From: Rhynchosporium graminicola
Lineage: Eukaryota > Ascomycota > Leotiomycetes > Helotiales > Ploettnerulaceae
Length of the DNA: 64,000 nt
NCBI GenBank assembly: GCA_900074885.1
Contig: FJUW01000039.1
Span: forward strand, 62,001 to 126,000
Direction: 5' to 3'
Position numbers and translations under genes: made by a program
Notes under the pieces: model-generated
Databases searched by the model: none
Seen by the model: the letters and a program-made list of their open reading frames with translations, nothing else
Told to the model about the DNA's origin: nothing
Shown: piece by piece, positions 10,964 to 20,900 of the stretch
Layout: each line of letters opens with the position of its first letter
Numbering within the stretch: position 1 is the stretch's first letter

Positions 10964-11633
10964 ATGGCTGGGATACATAATGGACCCGTTCCAACAAGAC
11001 TATGCTTGCTTTCTGACCTTGAAATATACTCTACAGGCTCAAAAGTTCGCTTCTTAGGATGGTGAGCATTCCGTTGGCTATCCAAATCTTCTCTTCCAGT
11101 ATCGGATCTCAGTATGATGATACAAAATCAGCTGTATATATTTTGCCCTACAAGATTCTTGTCTGCTTGTCGTGGACTAGATGCTTTCAGACTGAGTATT
11201 TGATCATACGATTCATTTCAAGCAACGCCATGCTATCAAGTCCAAGGATGTCAATATGCCAACGGCAGAACTTGATTGTATTATCTTTGACGAAGTTGGG
11301 CTTACGTTTCGTAGTGTCACAAACTATTCTACTAAAACGGCTATCCTTACTTTGGAACACAACTTTCCTCCCGGAAACTCGTTAAAGATTCAACTAGATG
11401 TCAATCTTCTGATCACTACGTTGAAGTCAAATGAGACTCAAATCGGAGTGTGGGTCAATGTGATGGGTTATATTACAGATACTGGGAGGCACAAAGCCCC
11501 AGGAGAAGACAAGAAAAATATCAGTGTTCAGGCACTTGTGCTGTGGTCTGCCGGACCCTTCAACCTCGTAGGCTATGAAAAGAGTCTCGATCAAAAAGCA
11601 GCCGACGAGAGGATGGCGAAGCAGACTGTTTGA
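10964..11633 (+). CDS. ten1: CST telomere-capping complex subunit Ten1 (OB-fold)
   Basis: Ten1 is the small OB-fold subunit of the Cdc13/Ctc1-Stn1-Ten1 complex that binds telomeric single-stranded DNA. Exon 1 (10964-11061) encodes MAGIHNGPVPTRLCLLSDLE... ending KVRFLG. A 253-nt intron (gtgagc...cgtag) splits the Cys codon TG|T. Exon 2 (11315-11633) continues CVTNYSTKTAILTLEHNF, then LDVNLLITTLKSNETQIGVW and VNVMGYI, and ends after a VQALVLWSAGPFNLVGYEKS segment. The total is 138 aa. The pattern KVRFLGCVTSY..TLTLEH....VDVNLLLETLKS...GxWVNVIGY is the fungal Ten1 signature as I know it. The continuous open frame from 11256 starts inside the intron and would miss the first OB strand, so I prefer the two-exon model. 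The intron is long for this window. Confidence 0.85.
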
Positions 11634-11925
11634 AAAAGTCATTTGGGCGAATCGTACATTCCTGCAATCGTCCGGCAATTCCAAAAATGGAAGCCAGTCA
11701 CAAACACCAATGCCATAGCAAGCATCTCTCCCTTCCGAAACAATAGTACGAAGCAAATGCCCCGGTTCCTCAACTACAATAACACTCCAATTAGTAGTTA
11801 CTTCCACACGATTCACCTCTGTCGTCTCCTACTAGAAATATCGGTCCACTGCAGTTGACACCAGGGACCGAGCCAGCACCTTTCCACCAGATCTAAGCAA
11901 GCCTTTAGTATGGCGACCACAAAAT

Positions 11926-12004
11926 GTCTCAGGATTAAGATCAGGATCAAAAAAGGAGAGTCGATCCTGATCCAAGATCACTTGACCTCCAAGAGTGGAA
12001 GTCC
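11926..12004. repeat. Imperfect hairpin repeat, copy A
   Basis: A perfect 10-bp inverted repeat, GATCAGGATC (11939-11948) and GATCCTGATC (11963-11972), with a 14-nt loop. The surrounding ~80 bp resemble 50332-50410 at roughly three positions in four by my manual alignment. Confidence 0.5.
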
Positions 12005-12509
12005 GTACCCGATATCCTTCTTCGGGAGGTCGCTTGCGTTGTTCTTTAGTTTGGCAGACCACAAATTTTTTTGGCCCTGGAATGTCCAATTTCCATGACT
12101 GTCGAAGCCAAACCCGAAATCGCTTGCTCCCGGGGGTACTTCATGACCATGCGCAGTGGTAAGCGCAACTGGAGCTGTCTTGTTCGCGAAGATTTACATG
12201 TTTTGCCAGCAAGTGGGCGTTCCGTGCCATGATGTGAATGAGACGCTGCCCCAAGCTATGGGACAGAATGGCTCCAAATATTGCTGGTACTTAGTCAAGC
12301 CAATCCACAGAGTTTCTGATAACGTCAGTATATCTCAATATCTTACATGGTTCAACGAAGTACTGACTGTTTACGTAGGACACTTCGCTTTCTATGATGG
12401 TTAGACCCGGAGGATATGGCGACTTCAAATTCGTTTGGCACCAGGCCAATCTCTGCGCCATTGAAGCTGCCATCAGCGATGAGATGGTGCTGATGTTAAT
12501 AAGTTGCAT
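11978..12509 (-). pseudogene. Probable decayed gene for a small secreted protein
   Basis: A possible start at 12509 (MQLINISTISSLMAASMAQ, signal-peptide-like) leads into a frame with VSYVNSQYFVEP. A candidate intron (gtaagat...tatcag, about 12315-12350) follows. A second stretch reads YQQYLEPFCPIAWGSVSFTS then WHGTPTCWQNM, a stop (TAA), then IFANKTAPVALT and PPGASDFGFGFDSHGNWTFQ, ending at 11978. Composition (Cys, Trp, Asn-x-Thr sites, aromatic-rich) looks like a real secreted fungal protein. However, the in-frame TAA near 12197 and the awkward junction phase near 12345 argue for a pseudogene. I do not recognise the family. A sequencing error or an unseen small intron could instead explain the break. 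Confidence 0.4.
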
Positions 12510-13940
12510 CTTGGTATTGTTTGAGGGAGCTTCTCTGACAGAGGATATTGTTATCGTATGGTATTGATTCATTTTTACTTTGGGTCAATAGCGGTACTTG
12601 TAGTGTACTGAGAAGACTTCCCACGTTCTGTCTTCAACAATGCTTTTGCAGCAGGTCACAGGTGTGACAAAATGCATAGTTTCTCCCGTGAGAGGCTCCG
12701 GCGAGACTCCTGTACAGCACCTGCTGAGATATGCGAAAATGCGAGGAAGCTCGAGGCTAAGCAATTCTAGCTCCCGCGAAGCAGACTCGTCACCTAGAAC
12801 CACTTGGGTAAAGTCATCAAATATTTGTCTGACTGTAGACCTCTGCTTAGCGATTTCTTACAATGTCGTCTCGACTTTGGATCTTGATTGTAAGCCATTT
12901 CGAGAAGTAGTACCAGAAGAGTGATATGACTATTTCATGATCTCGTGAGTGGAAACAGATCCTCGCTTCGCCCGAGACGAAATTGCCCAACCTCGGGAGA
13001 AGTTGTGATACTAATCCAGCTCTTCTAATTCTCGATCAGAGTGAAAGTGCATAAAAACAAAATCCCAATATCTGCAGATCATCTCTTCGACAGGAAGACC
13101 ACGCTGACTTGGAATCATCGATGACTGAATTACGACATTTGAGCTTCCTCAAATATCACATATCAAAAAATTCTTTCCCGAATCTCTTTCTGCCTTCTCA
13201 CCGCACACAGATCCCTTATCAAACAAACAACTGCGTACATCCGCTGTAGTAAGCGGCCGATGATCCCACGATCCGGCAGACTTGCAGCGCAAGCTCGGAA
13301 GTGGTTTCTTGGCTGGCTAAATTTGATGGCGAGTCGGGCCAGAGCCCTGCATGGGCAAATGTTTGCATCTCGGCTCCGTCTGCATCTCGAGATTGCCTCG
13401 CCTTGGTACTTAAGCCTCCGGCATTAATGACAGCCCTACTCGAGAGGCGAGATTCAGCCGCAAACAATGTCGAGGTACGACCAGGCTTGATCTTCTCCCT
13501 TTCGCCCGCCGGAAGAATTGCATGTCTGTTGGTTGAATCGAGCCCAGCCTATGTTGCTACTCCTGTTTGCAAACACCGAAGCGCTCACGAGTATGGTGTC
13601 GTTGTATCATGGAGCATGTGATCATGTCCTTATAGTTGACGTTCAAATCTGGAACTAACTCAGGAAGATCCTTATTGTATAGAAGGCTAAGTAAATATTA
13701 GGTGCCATTCTTCAGACCATTTTGCTGGCCGAGGCTGGACTTGACCCTCTTTCTCGTTTGAAACGGCTGTTTCTCTTTCTATCGCATTCCCTTGTCGCGA
13801 ATGCCAGTTATTTTTCCCGTGACGTCCAGTATCAAGAGACAAATCCAAATTAGCACACTGACAACCAAATAAATTCTTGGACTCCATCGTATCGCGGCCT
13901 TACACCACAAAGTATATGCTCTGCTCTAATCTATCCGTCA
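12510..13940. other. Interval with one coding-like fragment, otherwise nothing supported
   Basis: On the minus strand a frame from about 12848 to 12598 reads RQIFDDFTQVVLGDESASRE then LELLSLELPRIFAYLSRCC and ends at a stop. Its amino-acid composition is gene-like. An upstream ATG near 12910 (MAYNQDPKSRRH) is out of phase and separated by only about 29 nt of intron-like sequence, so I cannot build a working model. Frames at 13219-13621 on both strands look random to me. Confidence 0.3.
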
Positions 13941-14494
13941 TCATCTATCGCCTCGACCATAGCCATCAGAGCTTCGGTTGTCCTCGCGTCTTCGCTCAGA
14001 TCCTGAGTTTGACCCTTCTCCTTTATCCCTTTCACGATCGTCTGAATGACGGCTCGTCCGAGACGATTCTATCTTCCTATATCCTCCTCGCGATACCATG
14101 ACTGGTTGATGAAGTGGACGCTTGAGTTGCTTGTTTGAGTCCTTCTTCATTTTGGCCGCTGCTTGTTTGTCCCACAAGTCTTTGGACTTTCGACAGATAT
14201 CATCGATCTGTTCCTGTTATTCCGTTAGTAAGCTTGGCCAAAGGATATTGTGGAGATCTGATACTCACATCGGTCAAGCAATCGCCAGGGCATGTAATGA
14301 GGAAACCTTCATTGCCCTAAATCTTACATAAGTCTCGGCGGATTCAAGGGTACTATATGGTCAAATACATCTTGCGTGTATGCTCGCACTGTCGACTCAG
14401 GGCCTAAGTAGTATTGAATGTCTGAAATGATCACTTTCTTGTTGATATCCACGCTTGGTATCCAGTACCGGTTCATCTCATTGGAGAAGGACAT
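13941..14494 (-). CDS. Conserved fungal protein of unknown function (148 aa)
   Basis: Three exons, 14369-14494, 14269-14316 and 13941-14213, join in phase across introns of 52 and 55 nt (gtattt...tttag; gtgagt...acag). The protein starts MSFSNEMNRYWIP and continues IISDIQYYLGPESTVRAYTQ, D|GNEGFLITCPGDCLTD|EQIDDICRKSKDLWDKQAA. It ends in a hydrophilic Arg/Ser/Asp-rich tail (SSRTSRHSDDRERDKGEGSN). The layout YW(I)P... YLGP.(A/S)TVR.YT... G..GFLI..PG.CLTD.QIDDIC recurs, as far as I recall, in many ascomycete proteins without assigned function. No catalytic motif is visible. The basic/acidic low-complexity tail suggests a nuclear or RNA-associated role, but this is only inference. Confidence 0.7.
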
Positions 14495-17400
14495 AGTGGT
14501 GCGAAGAATAGGGATCTGGATAGCTGTTGTAGAATCATATGATTGATATGAGAAGAACAAAGATACAGCATAGAAAGAGGGGTTGTGGAGGAAGTGCTTG
14601 CTACAGCTGACCGACGGGGCCGTTCCGGGGTGTCTATATAGCAGCAAGAGTATCTTGGAACACCACACCAAATTATGGAAGGACGATGTCCCAATTTGCT
14701 ACTGGATCATCCGGCGTTACATTTGTGAACTTGGGAAGCGCTCAGCTGTTCCTGGCTGCCACTTACTCGCTCCACAATGGTCAAGTCAGGGCAAGTACGC
14801 CCTGGCGAGGCGGACAACCGACAAGGATGCCCAATGGTTCGTTCTTTCATGAAGATATGCTTTCAGCAAGCCTGCTTCCACACAGACAGCAAATTCCGAA
14901 TGAGGAAGAGTACCAATAAGGACTACTTCAAGAGTAGTAATGTTGTCGTTGTGTTGCATGATGCACTTGAGTCCCAAAGAATTGGTGAACATCAATTCTC
15001 ACTAACTCAGCAATAACACAGAGCATCGATGCGCTGTCCATGATTTGATGATTGGATGACCCGAAGCTTCCGGATACACATAAGCTGCAATCATATCAAC
15101 TTGAATTGGCAATCATTCTGCTCGAATTCGCCTCATTCAGTCTTATGCTTTCACTTGTCAAGCCTGATGTATTTCATTCCAATTGTGATTCATGAAGTCA
15201 TAAACCCCAAGCGCCACTAGCTGTCGATCTCATATATGATCACGGTCTTCTTTCCTGAAGAGCAAGTATTATCGATCATCCATCGTACTATACAAGTGTG
15301 CAACCATCGCCGCGCATTAAGAACCTCTTTACCAGAGCATTCCCTGCTGAGCAATATCGACATGTACCTCGATCACCATAACTTCACGCTCACCTTGGAA
15401 GATACCGAACTGCTTCTGCAACACATCATCCGGATCAGGAGCGAAAATGGACAACTACCAAACCATAAAGGTTACGGATGACTTAATTCACCACCCACGC
15501 TGACTGCCTGCAGGGCGATACGGAACGCGAAGGGCAACTTTCCACCTACCAGCCATCAGCTTTTTCGATCCTCGGAGAAGTAACCAACAAAGAACGATAC
15601 ATAAAGCTTCAATGGCCCAGGTCTACACCCCGAGGATTTATTGGGGCTCGGAAGAACTTTCTCCAACTATTCTGTGTAGAATCATTAGACCAGATCGAAG
15701 ATATCGCTAATAAGTACAGTGCTTCTCTGCATGCCTGTGCTGATATCAATATCTGGAAATAGGTATTTTACTCTTAGTAAAGCAAGGTTAGGTACATGAA
15801 GTCTGTCTTTGGCGAACAAAGATTAGCCAGCTAATATCCAAGGTCGCAACGTCAATGTAAAGTTAACAAGACATCACACGACATTACCCAGTATAATGTA
15901 TCAAAGCCACCTGAATCCTTGACAAATTTACTGAAGCAGTTACCTGAGCTGCTGAACTTAGCAGATCGTCTGCCCAGGACGAATTTGCCTCGCGTTAGCA
16001 TCGTTGCTTATCCAGATCTTGGACTTCTCCTAGGACCAAGTAGCCACAACATTATGGGGAGCAACCAGCACTCACGCTGTAACAATTCTTACGATCACAT
16101 GCGGATCACATGTGTGTCACACACTGGTAAAAAGATTGAAAGCGGCTCTCTCAGATGCAAAAGTTAAATGACCTGCGATATTTGAGGTATTTAAGCGACA
16201 ATCCTTCTTCGGGCGACTTTCGCAACCTCCACCACGACGCAAGACTGGGTGGCTTGATTCATATCCTACACCCTCAAAAGACGACCGGAAATTTGAGATT
16301 TGAAGTGAAAATCTCTGCCAGGCACACGGCGCCCTCAAGAAGAGCAGCCCTTTTCCGACGGATGCAGTCGGGCGTCTCGCTATCTCATCTCGGCTACGCC
16401 CCAGGCGTTTCTGGTCCTTAACACATTCCACAGACGAAAAGCCACATCCTTCAAGCGCGATTTGCGAATAGATCCGACAGGTATATATATTTTGGTGTTA
16501 CGTCTCTTGGAGCTTGGGAAGTGAAGTCACTTCTCGCGTCACCAGCGCTTCGGCAGCAAATCAGGGAAGTCAATGAAAAAGTGCGACAATTGATTCCGAA
16601 TCTCTCAAGTCAGGCGCTGGGAGTTCTGGAATTTGATAGAATGGGTGAGTAGCAAGGTGGTGCGGAAACAGTAATGAGAATAAGATGCCCGGCGCAAGAG
16701 TCAAGTAGCGAGCACTAGTACAAATGTAAATAAATACATAATTGAAATTCCCTTACCCAATCACTTCTATGAACAACCCTCGCGTCGCAACAGCACCCCA
16801 TGACAGATTCCTTTGTAATCTGCAAATAAATAAGTGAATTTCGAGGAATGGTTCAGAGAATTCGATAGCATAGCGAAGCGCTAGTTTTCCACTCGGTAGT
16901 AGTACACTGAGCTTGCTAATTGGTTGGACAAATTGGACAAGTGTCTCTATCGCAGCCTCATCGTGTTCCAAGCGTCCAGCTTACCATATGAAGCTGCCAG
17001 TGAAAGCAAGCATTCTTTCCTTTCTACTACCAATCTATCTTAGTGATCGTGAAGTGACTGCTTTAGGTTCTGGGTTCGAGGCGACTTTAAGATGTAGTCT
17101 GAGCTACGATCTTAACTCATCGAAAGAACCTATAGGAGCCCAAAAGTAAGCAGGCATTGTATCCCGATCTCTCGGGCCCGACGAAACTGAACTCTCAAAT
17201 CACAGCTGTCGGCTGCCTTCTACACATTCGCATTCTACAACCTCACGGGCAAGGAAAGCCATCCTCCTCATTCTCAACACATCGAGCTACCTCGTAAGCC
17301 TTCAATTTCAACAACCCAACATCAAGTCAACAAAAAGGGCAACGTGGAATAGAAAAGGGTAGATCCTCTCTCCAAACGAAAAATCCATTTTCAAATTAGC

Positions 17401-17923
17401 AAGGCAAAACGAGGCAAGCGAAGATGCGCATTAAAATAACAGTCCAATGCACAAGTGACGCGAGTCCCTACATCGTAGCAGGACTTCACTTCAGTATCTG
17501 CGAGTTATGTGATTGATTGAAATTGGGATCTCGAGGGAGAGGAACTTGGCGGCAAGGCAAGCAATAGACTGTGTTGAGGAAGAAGTACAGTAAAATGCTT
17601 TTGATATCAATATGAACTCTGAAGCGATATCCGCCAGAATGATACTATGACTATGTCCATAATTACAGACGCACGCGGTCAATATCCTAACACAACTCAA
17701 AAGTGCACCTTTCAGTCTAATCGCCACTATATCACCGATCAATGCGCCCGGGGAATATTATAACGCCAACACCTGTAAACAAATGCAAAAGCCCTGGCCA
17801 CATGAAGCCAGCCCTGCCCTTACGTTTTGAAGCCTTCCAAAATTCACCTCGAATGCATATCCCTTTACCTCTATGCCCAAATTTTCCAGTAACTCCATAA
17901 TCATGACTTCGTGGACTCGTTTC
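14495..17923. other. Gene-poor interval with one orphan coding-like stretch
   Basis: About 3.4 kb without a gene I can build. At 16424-16651 (+) an ATG-less open frame reads RSDRYIYFGVTSLGAWEVKS then LLASPALRQQIREVNEKVRQ and ends at a stop. It resembles real coding sequence but has no start or recognised family, so it may be a gene relic or an exon of an undetected gene. The right end (about 17160-17923) is presumably the 3' UTR of the forkhead gene. Confidence 0.35.
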
Positions 17924-20900
17924 TCAAGACTGTGTCTCGGCTTGAGGCTTCGTTTCTGCTGCGGGCAAGCTGGGTGGAAGCTGCTCAACTACTAGCTCGC
18001 GCTCGCTCTCGCTATCGATAGGAACCAGCTCACTGAGCTCCTTCTGCGCTTCCCCAACCAGGCTTATCTCGTCTGTAGGCACTGGCGTGCTGGCTCCATT
18101 TGGAATGTTCGCAGCAGGTGCGGGCGAGCCAACAGGAGTCTGCTGTCGCACCGGTGCACTGGAACCATTCGAATTGGATCTCCCCCAACTATTCATTGGC
18201 GGTCTGGGAATCGCATTGCCACTTTGACGATTCTGATTCGGAGTGAACAGAGGACGCATGATTGCAGGGCTCGATCTTTCAGACCCAGTAGATCTAGCAG
18301 GCGGATGAGATTGAGATGCGCTTGCTTGTGTTCCACTGTGACTCGCCGGCTGAGATGATTGGGACTGAGGGGCGGGCGTAGACGCGATTGTAGACAATGT
18401 CTGACCACTCAGTGATGACGCACTGATATGCGGCGGAGGAATGCCAATCCTCCGGAGCATATCTTGAAGACTATCTACAATTTGATTTTCGTCTGGATAG
18501 ACAGGCGGCGCATCGACACTAATATGACCAAGAACCTTACCGACAGCACGATCTAAAGTCGCCAAGCCGTGGGGCCTGGTAGACATTTCGTTGGAAAGAG
18601 CCTTTCTGAACGACTGGACTGCAGTTGCGAGCTTTTCACTGACCGGAGCAGGAGTTGTGCTCATACCGTCTAGTTGTACGGTTTGGGATTGGCTTGGAGA
18701 AGGCCCCGCTATTTGAGTCTGAGGTTGAGGCTGAGGCTGAGGCTGATAGGGCTGAGAGTTCGGGTGCGTTTGCTGTGGAGTGAAAGATTGAGCAAACTGT
18801 TGTGATTGTCCATAGTTTGGGTGGTGGGGCTGCCGCACATACTGATTGCCCGGTTGGGATACAGGTGTACTAAGTGGCCCTGATTCTTGAGGATATTGGC
18901 TCGCTGGTCTCCCTGCTTGGCTATTCGACTGTCCCATTTGACCAGTCGTGGATCCCTGTTGGCTCGCTGAAGCTGGCGAGTTCATCGAAGATTCTACCTG
19001 GAGTGCCTGCGTGGTCTGAGTATGAGTACCCTCCTTAGGTCCGAAGCCTGGTTGACTTGTCAAAAGACCAGAATGGCCTGTCGAAGACGCCGGTTGGGCT
19101 GTAGTAGAAGGAGCTGTTTGACTTGTCGAAGCAACTGGCTGGTCGGGAGGAAGGCCTTGCTGAATTCCCAAAGTTACGGATTGGCTTGCTGAAGGACCAG
19201 GTTGATTTGTTGGAGGACCGCTTGACGCATCAGGCTTCTTGGGCCCATATGGAGAGCTGTAGGAGACATTGACCGTAGCCAATGCAGGAGGAAGTGTCAC
19301 TGGGGGCTGACTGTACATGGGAGGCTGATATCCTGCTTGGTAGCCGCCGTTAATTGGTGCCTGACGTCCGCCAGGACCTACGTAAGGAGCTTGCTGCTGA
19401 CCAGGATGGTAATTTGGCGGCATTTGGTGATGCATCTGATACCCCATAGGGCCCATAAGGGGGCCCATTGACCCCGGAGCAGAGTATCCTTGCGATCCTG
19501 GAGGATAGCCTTGAGGTGGATATACTTGGTATTGAGAGCCATACCCTGGATATATCGGTTGCACGTGTCCAGGTGGATATTGAGGTGAAGGAGATGGTTT
19601 CTTCTTCTTCTCTTTCTCATAAGTGGCGCCCTCTTTTACAGCCCATTTCCATCCTTTCCCATCACGCTCAACCTTTTGAAAGCAATCATTTTGTCCTAGA
19701 TTATGGCGCACACTACTCTGCCACCCTGATGGTTTAACGGTTGCGTAATAAGCATGCTTCCGTAGTAGCGCTCTGTAAATTTGAGGTAATGACATTTGCT
19801 TGCGTGGCGACTCTGTTAGAATTTCAAATAGCAGCTTAAGATAATTTTGTGGCGGCTTGGCTTTCTCCTCCGCAGTAAGCTTGTCGAGATCCCATGTTGG
19901 TGTAGGTGATCGTGGGGACCTGGGTGGTTTCGGGCTTGAACACTTGTCTACATCATCACCAGCTGCACCCTCAACTTGGGGTTCCCCGTCTTTCGGTTCC
20001 TTGGGCTTTCGTTTTGTGTACTTGCGTTTCTCCCTTGGTTCAGGAGGCGCATCTGGTCTCGGATGCTTACGTGGACGGCCGACCTTTCTCTTCTCATCGG
20101 AAGCGACCTTATTACTAGTATTCCCACTTTCTTGCGTAGGGGTCTCGGCCTCGGTATCGGCCTCGATGCTTTGCTTGGCCGTATCACTCTCTCCAACCTC
20201 CAATAGTTTGGTGGATTTTTTCGGTTGTTTCGGTTCCTTGGGCTCCTTGGGCTTCTTAGGAGGTTTGGAAACTTTGGGCTCTTTCTGGGAAACGTTCTTC
20301 AATTTCTTTGTAGAAGTCTCTTGGGCGAGGCGCCTCGCATCTTCTTTTTGCTGCCGCTTAGAGATCCCTTTCTTTGGTGGGCGGCCGACGCCTCGCTTCT
20401 TTGGCTGAGGGGTTTGGGGCCGGGATATAGGCTCAGGTTCGGGCCTTAGAGAATCAAAGTCGAAGCCCACTCCGTCGTCAATCTCGATGTCCTCGTCCTC
20501 TTCCTCTTCTCCATCCTCCTCTCTTTCATCCAGATCCTGATCATCGCTGCTCATTTGACTTTGGTCAATATCAATATCAATGCCTCTGTCATCTTCGTCG
20601 TCGCTTGCACTTTCGAAGTCTTCGTCCAGAACATTTTCGTCGCCATAGCCATCCGAGTCGCTTTCCTGGTCTAGACCCACGCCTTCCCGCCTATCGGTTC
20701 CGAAACCTATGCTCATTGGCTTGCCAGACTCAGTATAGACTATCTGCTCATTGTGCTCTTGTGAATCCTCCCCCGAATCATCGTCATTGGCATGGAATGC
20801 CTCAATGAGATCTGCCCCTGTTTTGCCACATGGAACATCTTCTGGAAGTCTGAAATATATTTCTATCGCACCAATTTGTAACTTGAGGCCATTGGTGAGT

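Noticed and set aside
11832..12089. 85-codon minus-strand frame (GYRVRTSTLGGQVILDQDRL)
   Set aside because: Overlaps the better secreted-protein relic in another frame and the hairpin repeat; no consistent gene model.
14686..14919. 77-codon plus-strand frame
   Set aside because: Short, overlaps other random frames, no family features.
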